From assembly GCA_963774405.1 (NCBI GenBank), contig CAVZEV010000005.1, positions 248,001-312,000 of the forward strand: 64,000 nt of DNA. The letters run 5' to 3'. The notes under the pieces were generated by a model, which saw only the letters and a list, made by a program, of their open reading frames with translations, had not been told where the DNA came from and did no database searches. This DNA is from VRUE01 sp963774405. GTDB lineage: Bacteria; Actinomycetota; Thermoleophilia; Solirubrobacterales; 70-9. The position numbers were made by a program, and so were the translations under genes. Below are positions 26,301 through 34,695 of the stretch, in pieces. How positions within the stretch are numbered: position 1 is the stretch's first letter; the number at the start of each line of letters is the position of its first letter.

Positions 26301-26821
26301 TCGGCGATCAGTTCCGAGCCGTCGGCGCTGTAGACGTGGATCTGGTTGCTCGCGTATGCGCTGTATATGTAGACGTAGCCGGTGCTCTGGTCGACGTCGA
26401 CGTCGACCTTTTGCTGATCACCTGTCACAGCGCTGACGCAGCTCGGTTCGGCCGGGTTACCTTCGGGGCCGCAACGTTCTTCCCGCTCCTTCGGTCCGAG
26501 GCTGCCTTTGAAGGTCCAGGCCTCGCTGAAGCTGCCGTCGGGGTTGTAGCGGGCGACGCGCATTGGGGTTGGGAGGGTTTCTCCAACCGCGTAGACGGTT
26601 CCCGCCGGCACCCCTCCGGCGCCGGTGTAGTTGACCGCCATGCCGCCGATGCCGCCGAGCTGCACATCTTCGGGCCATTCAGCCGGCGAGCCGTTAAACG
26701 ACAGGTGAAGTTCTCCAGGGTTGCCGGCGAAGTTGCCCACCTGTTCGTAGGCGGCCGAGGCGGAGGCGGCGAAGAGCCCGAGGCAGAGCAAGGCCGCCGC
26801 AGCGGCGAGGCGGGCCTTCAT
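23300..26821 (-). CDS. Large secreted beta-propeller / FN3 protein with Lys-His-rich tail (gene A, intact copy)
   Basis: 1173 residues. The signal peptide ends ASASAAYEQVG. An NHL-like propeller (about 25-400) has repeated blades such as IAVNSTGDVYVFDENG. A fibronectin-III-like domain follows (TATTAELSAQVNPKGSATRY..GLAPDTAYRFRAVA). A second PD40/TolB-like propeller has SADLSRIIFSANDAL, SADGARAFFEDE and SPAGRYLAFLS. The C-terminal 40 residues are Lys/His/Arg-rich (KKHKHKRHKKKRRHAKHKH). The ATG at 26821 overlaps the previous gene's stop (ATGA). The protein is likely a surface-attached interaction protein, and its tail could bind anionic wall polymer or DNA (inference). Confidence 0.82.
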   Translation of the reverse strand: MKARLAAAAALLCLGLFAASASAAYEQVGNFAGNPGELHLSFNGSPAEWPEDVQLGGIGGMAVNYTGAGGVPAGTVYAVGETLPTPMRVARYNPDGSFSEAWTFKGSLGPKEREERCGPEGNPAEPSCVSAVTGDQQKVDVDVDQSTGYVYIYSAYASNQIHVYSADGSELIAEFGEAAATGETTAASPGKLHATGNRRNGAIAVNSTGDVYVFDENGNDNNYHRLMEFEPQSPGDYEHYVYAGQGHDIGVGFGKEGVSEQFPVADAAGELYVGGENGEIAKFDPAQPAAPVCRFSYPQGRIDAITVNPAGGEVFFHSENGSNKIHQLGAGCDGEGKFHEASAFTLSPNREQITGLAFDPEREYEAGRPVGVLYAGAPDYGGGNSEGEWPETRVESSLGYIFSQPAEIPPAVEAESFANVTATTAELSAQVNPKGSATRYAFQYETEAQYEESEPADRFAGAAQAPPGGAVAGEGTEAVTVSASLAGLAPDTAYRFRAVATSHCSAGEAEKVCEDSGEAIRFRTFAEEVPGLPDRRAYELVSPVQKNAGQVVPARPEGTCPTQTVCKPGGTFPHFPMQSAPDGEAIVYEGTAFDTEASALLANQYIARRDPKAGWQTRNLTPLHLGQGGTQGYKAFGADLGRGVLLGSESDLPLSPEAPAGYQNLYAQPSSDPPALAPLLTSEPPNRPAFGSGNFEIRYAGASADLSRIIFSANDALSEETPFAPAATDGGANKFNLYEWHEGEIALVNVAPGNATTQPGAAFGAASAHAISADGARAFFEDEAHQTYVREGGETTRAISTEGCPDPGRFLAAAVNGSAVLLANGHLHSLGDEEPTVDLTQGKGGFEGVVGESEDLSRIYFVDTEVLDETPNQEGEAAEAGKLNLYAWSEGEGTRFVARLAAADGGSSTSGGDWAGSPAGRTAEASPAGRYLAFLSVAPLSGYDNHAVPEAFLYDSATETLRCASCNPSGERPLGRTTLPTIQSFGAFQPRYLTDSGRLYFDSQDSLVPADTNNGVEDVYQYEPPAGPEEPAANTCGRPEGCTTLISAGTGVVDSNFIAIDPAAGNVFFTTRDQLTLRDKDDLFDLYDAREEGGIPAESEVGRGECQGEACQAPVAVPNDPTPGSSTFQGAGNVHEEGKAKKHKHKRHKKKRRHAKHKHAHKRAAKHNRGGSK

Positions 26822-29636
26822 CGGTGGCCTCCGCGCTTGCGGTGCTTCTTCTTGGCCTTCTTGCAGCCCAATGGCTTCAGCTTCGGTCGCAGCTCCGCGA
26901 GCTTGCCGTTATGGCCGGTGAAGTTGGCTTCGGCGCGGTGGGTATGGGCGCAGAGGTTGGTGCTGTTTTCAAACAGCCCCTTCTTGCCTCCCCGCAGCTT
27001 GATCACGACGCTTGAGACCGGGGCGTCGGGAGTCGATTCGAAGGTGTTGCGCAGGCGTCCTTTGACCGAGTCGACCTTGCCGTCCAAGACGACGTCGATC
27101 TCGCCGTTGTGGACCGCCGCCACCACGTCTGGCAGCTGGTGCTCGGAGGAGCTGAGGAAGACCGGCCCGACCAGGGGTTCGGAGAGGATCGGGGTCCTGA
27201 CCACGGCGCGGCCGTAGATCGATCCCTTCGGGCACATTTCTCCCGGGTGGGCGCCCTGCTTGAAGACGACCCTGGTGCAGATCGTGTTGAAGTGGGCGTT
27301 GGCGATGAACTCCGAGGAGGGCAGGATCACTTCGGTTCGTTTGATCCCCGCTTCGCCGATCCCGTTCATCTTCAGCCTTGCGGTCAGGGCCGGATAGGCG
27401 CCTCGCCTGGTCCCTCCCTTGAGCTTCAGCGAGAGCTTCGGCTTGAAGGGAAGGGCGGCGCAATCGGCTGCCTGGAAGGGGGTTGAGACCGTCACCGGGC
27501 GATCGTCTGCTTCCGAGGAGAAGTCAAGGCCCGAACCCAAGAGGGTGCTTGCGGTGGAGGTCCTCGAGCAGGAGGTCGGGTTGAGGACGAATTCGGGTCG
27601 GTCGGTGTAGGCGCGGATGTCCCTTGCGTGCACCGGTACCCCCTTGATGATGTGGGGGATCGGGTCCGATCCCGTGGCGTCGATGAAGACTTCGCCTGTT
27701 TCGGGGTCGACCCGGAAGGCGTAGCGCAAGACCACGGTGCCGAGGTCGAAGGGGCCTGCCTTGGCGGCGGTGATCGCGACCAGCGATATCGCCGAGCCGT
27801 GGTAGGGCCCGGCGAGGTAGAGCTTGCCGGGGACGTAGGCGAGTGCCTGGCCGACTCCCGCGCCGACCAGGGAGTGGCCGATTTCACTTGCGGCGGGGCA
27901 GGAGGGGGAGTCGAGCTCTTCCTGACCGCCGTGGGAGCCGCTCCTCGCCCTGGCCGCTTCGATCGCGGAGTCCGGGCAGAAGGAGACCCCGCCAGCTTGC
28001 CGACCACTCCCGGGGGGAGCTTGATCGAGAAGCGGTTGATCTCCTGTTCTGCGTCGCTCCTGAACAGACGCACGTTGAAGGGGCTGAAGCGCCCGGCGGC
28101 GTTGTTGATCGAGCCCGCGATCAGGCCCGGGTGGAAGGGCGGCAGGCCGCCCGAGGGGCAGGCGCCTCCTTCGGCTCCGCGTTCGACCTGAAAGGAGGCT
28201 TCCCTGGTGATCGCTTCGCTCGAGGAGAAGGGGGTGAGCTTGGCGACGGTCTTGTATTCACCGCAGGACTGGGGGGTTGCCAGCGGTGCCCTTGCTCCTT
28301 CGCGGAAGTGCAGCTTGAAGGAGGTGAAGGGGATCGGCGGCAGCTCATCGAAGGTGGTGGTGATCTGGCCCGTGCTCGGGTTCAGGTCGATCCGCCCGGC
28401 CTGCTTTACCAGGATGCCTCGTTCGGGGGCTCTGGCGACCATGTAGAGGGCGGCGAGGGTGCCGAACTCGTTTTCGTAGGGGGCCGCCAGGTAGAGCGAG
28501 CCTTCCACCGGTTCTTCCAAGAGCGGGCTGAGTACGTGGACCGAGCCCAGCTTCGATGCTTCCGGGCAGCCTGCCCCTGCCGGGGAGTCGAGCTGCTCGG
28601 AGCGGTATTGGGCCTCGGAGCAGGTGGCGACGCCTTCGGCGAAGGAGGGGTTGACGGTGGTCCCTTCGGGCAGGCTGACGACGACCTTCTTCGGCTCGGT
28701 TTCCGCGATGCCGTTCGGGTTGGTCAACCCTTGGTTGGAGAGCTTCAGCTCGAAGTCCAGCCCCGAGGGATTGGAGGCGAGCTTGGTGGTCGGCTGGGAG
28801 GAGATTTCGGGAGTGAAGGGGACCGCCGCGCAGCCCGTCATCGGCTGCGGCTGGTCGGCGGCGTTCAGCGCCTTGACCGTTTCGGAGCTGTAGGTGGTGG
28901 GGTCTTGGACCGAGTCGACGCTGATCGTGGTTTGCGGTGCCGCCTTGCAGGAGGCGGGCATGGTCAGGAAGGCGCGCAGGGGGGCGGTCGAGGGGCAGCC
29001 TTCGAAGACAACACCTTCGAGGGTGAGGCAGGAGCGTTCGGGGTCGTGTTCGGCGGCGGCGGGGATGCCCCAGATCGTCTCGGTGATCGCGCTCAATTCG
29101 ATCGGCGTGTTGATCGCATCGACCCGCAATCCGTAGCCTTCTTCGGTGCGCGTGGAGGCGAGCTGGTGGGAGACCAGTTCCGCAGTGGAGAAGCCGAGCT
29201 CGGCGGCGACGCCGGGCGGCGGCACCAGGTTGAAGACGGGGCCGGTGGCCTGGCCGCCGGCGCTGGGCACGATCGCACGCAGGAAGCCGACCTGGGTGTC
29301 GCCGGGGCAGTCGGGCAGCAGCGCGCCTTCGTCGAAGGCCTGGCGCGGGCAGGCGGGCACCGCCCGGGGGTTGCCGATCAGGCCCGCCGGCAGGTCGACG
29401 ATTATGTTTCGCGCCTGCCCGCCTTCGGTGCGGCCGCTTTCATCGGTCTTCAGCTCGAAGTGAACGGTGAGGCCGGCCGGGTGCGAGGAGGCCTGGGTGT
29501 CGATTGTGCCGCTGGCGGTTCGGGCCGTCACCGAGGCGCTGCCGGGCACCAGCCCGAAGTCGGCCTGGGCCGCGGCGGGAAGGGCCAGCGAGCAGGCGAG
29601 CGCCGCGAGGGCGAGGAGTCTCTTGCGGGCGATCAC
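26818..29636 (-). pseudogene. Second copy of gene B, single frameshift
   Basis: It matches the protein of 20481-23303 almost residue for residue, from GTG 29636 (RKRLLALAALACSLALPAAA) to a basic tail (KKAKKKHRKRGGHR). The frame breaks near 27985-27997 in a C run. Copy 1 reads LAGIPFCPDSAIEAA, whereas this copy reads LAGSPSARTPRSK, as expected from loss of one C. Downstream the frame is again open to 26818. This is either a real inactivating deletion or a homopolymer sequencing error. Start and stop overlap their neighbours by 4 bases as in the intact copy. Confidence 0.75.
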
Positions 29637-32600
29637 TTCGAACCTCCACGGTTGTGCTTGGCGGCTCGCTTGTGGGCGTGCTTGTGCTTGGCGTGCCTTC
29701 GCTTCTTCTTGTGCTTGTGCTTCTTGTGCTTGTGCTTCTTGGCCTTGCCTTCCTCGTGCACGTTGCCCGCGCCTTGGAAGGTCGAGGAGCCCGGTGTGGG
29801 GTCGTTGGGGACCGAGACCGGCGCCTGGCAGGCTTCGCCCTGGCATTCGCCCCTGCCGACTTCGCTTTCGCCGGGGATGCCGCCTTCTTCGCGGGCGTCA
29901 TAGAGGTCGATCAGGTCGTCTTTGTCTCTCAGCGTGAGCTGATCGCGGCTGGTGAAGAAGACGTTCCCGGCGGCGGGGTCGATGGCGATGAAGTTGGAGT
30001 CGACGACTCCGGTTCCGGCCGAGATCAGCGTGGTGCAGCCTTCAGAGCGCCCGCAGGTGTTCGCGGCGGGCTCTTCGGGGCCGGCGGGCGGCTCGTATTG
30101 GTAGACGTCTTCGACCCCGTGGTTGGTGTCGGCGGGAACCAGCGAGTCTTGGCTGTCGAAGTAAAGGCGCCCGGAGTCGGTCAAGTAGCGCGGCTGGAAG
30201 GCGCTAAAGGACTGGATCCTCGGCAGCGCGTCCTCCCCAGCGGGCGCTCGCCGCTGGGGTTGCAAGAGGCGCAGCGAAGCGCCTCCGTGGCCGAGTCATA
30301 GAGGAAGGCCTCGGGGCGCCCGCCGTTGTCATAGCCGCTCAGCGGCGCAACGGAGAGGAAGGCGAGGTAGCGCCCGGCGGGGCTCGCCTCGGCGGTTCGC
30401 TGGTTCGGGGCGGCTTCCCAGTCCGCGCCATAGTTACCGTCGTTGTCGGCGGCGGCCAGCCTCGCCACGAAGCGCGTGCCGGCGCCTTCTGACCAGGCGT
30501 AGAGGTTGAGCTTGCCCGCTTCGGCGGCTTCGCCTTCTTGGTTGGGCGCTTCGTCGAGCACTTCGGTGTCGACGAGGTAGACGTGGGAGAGGTCTTCGCT
30601 TTGGCCGGCCACCCCTTCGAAGCCGCCCTTGCCCTGGGTCAGGTCGACGGTCGGTTCTTCACCGCCCAGGGAGTGCAGGTGCCCGTTGGCGAGCAATACC
30701 GCCGAGCCGTCGGCGGCGGCGGCGAGGAACCTGCCGGGGTCGGGGCCCCCTTCGGTGGAGATCGCTTTGGTCCGCTCGCCGTCTTCGCGCACGTAGGTCT
30801 GGTGGGCTTCGTCTTCGAAGAAGGCGCGGGCGCCGTCGGCGGAGATCGCCTGGGCGCTGCCGGCGCCGAAGGCGGCTCCCGGTTCGGTGGTGGCGTTGCC
30901 CGGCGCCACGTTGACCAGGGCGATGGCGCCTTCGTGCCATTCATAGAGGTTGAATTTGGTCGGGCCGCCGTCGGCCGCCGCGGGGGCGAAGGGGGTTTCT
31001 GCGCTCAGTGCGTCGTTTGCGCTGAAGAAGATCCGCGAGAGGTCGGCCGAGGCACCGGCGTAGCGGATTTCGAAGTTCCCGCTGCCGAAGGCGGGGCGGT
31101 TGGGCGGTGCATTGGCGACGAGCGGCGCCGGCGCCGACGGATCGGAGGAGACCTGGGCATAGAGGTTCTGATAGCCCGCCGGCGCTTCGGGGCTGAGCGG
31201 CAGGTCGCTTTCGGAGCCCCCGTCCTCCAGCACGCCGTGGCCGAGGTCGGCGCCGAAGGCTTTGTAGCCCCGGGTGCCTCCCTGGCCGAGGTGCAGCGGG
31301 GTCAGGTTCCTCGTCTGCCAGCCCGCTTTGGGGTCGCGGCGGGCGAGGTACTGGTTGGCGAGCAGGGCGCTGGCTTCGCTGTCGAAGGCGGTGCCCTCAT
31401 AGACGATCGCTTCCCCGTCGGGGGCGCTTTGCATCGGGAAGTGAGGGAAGGTGCCCGCCGGGCTTGCAGACCGTCTGGGTGGGGCAGGTGCCCTCGGGGC
31501 GGGCGGGGACCACCTGGCCGGCGTTCTTCTGCGCCGGGGAGACCAGCTCATAGGCGCGGCGGTCGGCCAGGCCGGGGGCTTCCTCGGCGAAGGTGCGGAG
31601 GCTAATCGCTTCGCCGCTGTCTTCGCAGACTTTTTCGGGTTCACCCGCGGAGCAGTGGCTGCTCGCCACGGCGCGGAAGCGGTAGGCGGTGTCGGGGGCA
31701 AGGCCGGCCAGCGAGGCGCTCACCGTGACCGCTTCGGTGCCTTCGCCCGCTACCGCCCCGCCCGGCGGTGCTTGCGCCGCCCCGGCGAAGCGATCGGACG
31801 GTTCGCTTTCCTCGTATTGGGCCTCGGTCTCGTACTGGAAGGCGTAGCGGGTCGCCGAGCCCTTGGGGTTGACCTGGGCCGAGAGCTCGGCCGTGCTCGC
31901 GGTGACGTTGGCAAAGGACTCCGCTTCGACCGCCGGCGGGATTTCGGCCGGCTGGGAGAAGATGTAGCCGAGCGAGGATTCGACGAGGTAGTTGGGCCAT
32001 TCTCCTTCGAAGTTGCCGCCGTAGCCGCTCCGCGCGCCGGCGTAGAGCACTCCCGCCGGGCGGCCCGCTTCGTATTCGCGCGCCGGGTCGAAGGCCAGCC
32101 CGGTGAGATCTTCTCGGTTGGGCGAGAGTTTGAAGGCGCTTGCTTCGTGGAACTTGCCTTCCCCGTCGCAGCCGGCGCCGAGCTGGTGGATCTTGTTGGA
32201 GCCGTTTTCTGAGTGAAAGAAGACTTCGCCCCCCGCCGGGTTGACCGTGATCATGTCGATCCGCCCCTGCGGGTGGCTGAACCGGCAGATCGGCGCCGCC
32301 GGTTGGGAGGGGTCGAACTTGGCGATTTCGCCGTTTTCCCCGCCGACGTAGAGGTTGCCGGCGGCATCGGCGACCGGGAACTGCTCCGACACCCCTTCTT
32401 TCCCGAAGCCGGCGCCGACGTCGTGGCCTTGACCGGCGTAGACGTAGTGTTCGTAGTCGCCCGGGGTCTGCGGTTCGAACTCCATCAGCCGGTGGTAGTT
32501 GTTGTCGCTGCCGTTTTGGTCGTAGACGTAGACGTCGCCTTCGGAGTTGACCGCGATCGCCCCGTTCTGGCGCTTGCCGGTGATGTGCAGCTTGCCGGGG

Positions 32601-33262
32601 CTCGCCGCGGTCGTTTCGCCTTCGGCGGCCGCTTCGCCGAAGCTGGCGATCAGTTCCGCGCCGTCGGGGGTGTAGACGTGGATCTGGTTTGGCTCGTTTT
32701 CGCTGCTCGCGACTGCGTTGTATACGTAGACGTAGCCGGTGCTCTGGTCGACGTCGACGTCGACATTTTGCAGATCACCTGTCACAGCGCTGACGCAGCT
32801 CGGTTCGGCCGGGTTGCCTTCGGGGCCGCAACGTTCTTCCGGTGCCGGGCTGCCCTTGAAGGTCCAGGCCTCGCTGAAGCTGCCGTCGGGGTTGTAGCGG
32901 GCGACGCGCATTGGGGTTCCGTGGGTCTTCCCAACCGCGTAGACGGTTCCCGCCGGCACCCCTCCCGCGCCGGTGTAATTGACCGCCATCCCGCCGAGGC
33001 CGCCGAGCTGCACCTCTTCGGGCCAGCGTGCGGACTGTTCTGCGAAGGTGCCCCCATCTAGCTGCAGAACCCCCAGGGTCCCGGCGAAGTTCCCCACCTG
33101 TTCGTAAGCGGCGGAAGCCGGAGAGGCGCCGAGGACAAGGCAGAGCAGGGCGAGGCAGAGAGAGGTGCCGACGCGGCCCAAGGAGCGCCGCCGGCGTCGC
33201 GTAGCGCGGCAAGGGCCGCCGGTCGAGCTCGTGGGGGCTGTCGTAACCGTCTGCAGTCTCAT
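29633..33262 (-). pseudogene. Second copy of gene A, two frameshifts
   Basis: Starts at ATG 33262 with a good SD (GAGGAGATC-ATG). It has a longer, Arg-rich N-terminus (MRLQTVTTAPTSST, then a signal helix SLCLALLCLVLGASPASA). The propeller and FN3 parts are nearly identical to 23300-26821. One extra C near 31454-31457 shifts the frame after VCKPGG. One missing base near 30228-30236 shifts it after ERPLGRT. Both are visible by aligning the two copies. The Lys/His tail is preserved at the 3' end (29633 onward). Confidence 0.75.
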
Positions 33263-33338
33263 GATCTCCTCGCTTGGTGCTGAAAGCCGGTGGGTCATCG
33301 GACCGGGGGCGACCTTGGCCGCCCCCGGCGCTCCGGGC

Positions 33339-34448
33339 TTAATGGATGACGATGCGCGCGCTCCTTGCCTGGCCGGCAATGCGGAGGCTGTAGTGGCCCG
33401 AGCGCAGGTGGTTCAGCACCCCCTGCAGGCGACCGGCGCTGGTGGCGCCGTGGCTGAGTGTGCGCCCGGCGCGGTGCAGGCTCCAGCGCAGGCGGCGCTT
33501 GGAGGACTTGGGCTGCTTGACCTTGCAGACGACCTTCTTTGAGCTCTTGACCTTGCAGGTGACCGAGACCTTGCCCGCCGCGCCCCGTGGGCCCTGCGGG
33601 CCCTGCGGACCTGCGGCGCCGGTGTCGCCCTTGGCGCCCTGGGGGCCGGCGGCACCGTTTGCGCCGTTCTGACCCGAATCGCCCTGGGAGCCCTGCGGAC
33701 CGGTCGCACCCGTGCTGCCCGCTTTGAGGAAGACCGCGGTGGCTTCCCGTTCTTCGTTTTCGGCGCTCGGCACGGCGGTGCAGGTGGTGGGGCCGGTCTG
33801 CTTGCAGCCGATCCAGCCGGCGAGCACGTAGCCCGAGGCGGGGGCGGCGGTCAGGGTAACGACGCCGGCGAGGTTGGCGCCGCATTCCGATCCGGCCGAG
33901 CAATTGATCCCGGCCGGGGCGGAGGTGACCGAGCCGGCGCCCGCGGGGCCGTTGGCGAAGACGGTCAGGTGGAAGGGGATGGGGACGAATTCAAAGGTGG
34001 CTTCGAGTGCTTCGACCAGTTCGAACGATTCGTTTTCGCCGGCGACTTCACATTCGTTGAGGTGGCCCGAGGGCGGACAGCCCGCAAGGAATGAAGGCGT
34101 GCCGCCCTGAATCGTCCAACCGCTTCCTTCCAAGCCGCTCGTCCCCAGCTTGGACCCCGGAGCGGGATTGGCGATCAGGTAGGCGTAATAGAATTCGTTC
34201 CCATTTTCGGTTTCGCCGGGCACGTTTTCGCAGACGCCGCTTGTCGTACTGCCGTTGTAGGTGCAGGCGAGCGCCGGCGTGGCGGCGGTGAACGCTTCCG
34301 GGGTGGAATTGACCACTTCGCCGCTGCCCGTACCGGTGACGTTGAGCTTGAAGCTCGGCGTGGCGAGGGCCTGCGCTGCCGGAACAAGCGCGAACGCCGC
34401 CGCGACGGCGAGCAGGATTGCAAAGCGGATGCGTAGCGTCGAGAACAT
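33339..34448 (-). CDS. Secreted collagen-like protein with InlB-type repeat
   Basis: 369 residues. The signal peptide is FAILLAVAAAFALVPAAQAL. A beta-rich region with GWTIQGGTPSFLAGCPPSGH is followed by a bacterial repeat with LTAAPASGYVLAGWIGC. About 45 residues of Gly-X-Y triplets follow (GATGPQGSQGDSGQNGANG..GPQGPQGPRGAAG). A C-terminal basic domain (KVKSSKKVVCKVKQPKSSKR) ends RSGHYSLRIAGQAR. Collagen-like triplets usually trimerise and form surface stalks. A GC hairpin (about 33302-33328) without a T run lies after the stop, before the next gene. Confidence 0.8.
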   Translation of the reverse strand: MFSTLRIRFAILLAVAAAFALVPAAQALATPSFKLNVTGTGSGEVVNSTPEAFTAATPALACTYNGSTTSGVCENVPGETENGNEFYYAYLIANPAPGSKLGTSGLEGSGWTIQGGTPSFLAGCPPSGHLNECEVAGENESFELVEALEATFEFVPIPFHLTVFANGPAGAGSVTSAPAGINCSAGSECGANLAGVVTLTAAPASGYVLAGWIGCKQTGPTTCTAVPSAENEEREATAVFLKAGSTGATGPQGSQGDSGQNGANGAAGPQGAKGDTGAAGPQGPQGPRGAAGKVSVTCKVKSSKKVVCKVKQPKSSKRRLRWSLHRAGRTLSHGATSAGRLQGVLNHLRSGHYSLRIAGQARSARIVIH

Positions 34449-34531
34449 CTAGATCTCTCTCCTTGTCCCGTGAGCCCCTCTGCCCGCCGCTTCCCTTAGC
34501 GGCTTCCTCGAGGCTCGGTTATGTCCCTGTA

Positions 34532-34623
34532 TTCCCGGTCCGGGAAACGCAGACATCTGCGTCTCTAGATCGTGGAGGGATTAAGACACACGGTTGTCTG
34601 ATTGTCAAGACACGCGTGTCTTG
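34532..34623. promoter_or_regulatory. Stack of palindromes upstream of the collagen-like gene
   Basis: Three clear palindromes lie 84-175 bases upstream of the start at 34448: TTCCCGG-T-CCGGGAA (34532-34546), ACGCAGA-CA-TCTGCGT (34547-34562) and the perfect CAAGACACGCGTGTCTTG (34606-34623). A fourth, weaker AAGACACACGGTTGTCT (34583-34599) shares the AAGACAC half-site. The paired AAGACAC sites, with centres 23 bases apart, resemble TetR/MarR-type operators. Confidence 0.5.
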
Positions 34624-34648
34624 CCTGCAAAACAAGGCAAAAGCAAAC

Positions 34649-34671
34649 GAGCCCGCCTCAGGGGCGGGCTC
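34649..34671 (-). terminator. Intrinsic terminator of the NHL/FN3 gene
   Basis: GAGCCCGCC / GGCGGGCTC hairpin with a 5-base loop. On the minus strand it is followed by a T-rich tract (GTTTGCTTTTGCCTTGTTTT). It lies 25 bases after the stop at 34696. Confidence 0.8.
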
Positions 34672-34695
34672 AGTTGCCGGACTGGAGATTGCGAC

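Noticed and set aside
27843..29903. 686-codon plus-strand open frame
   Set aside because: Antisense to gene B copy 2; the same shadow occurs opposite gene B copy 1.
33302..33328. Intrinsic terminator after the collagen-like gene
   Set aside because: The hairpin is strong but has no T-tract and a good SD for the next gene follows; read-through is likely.
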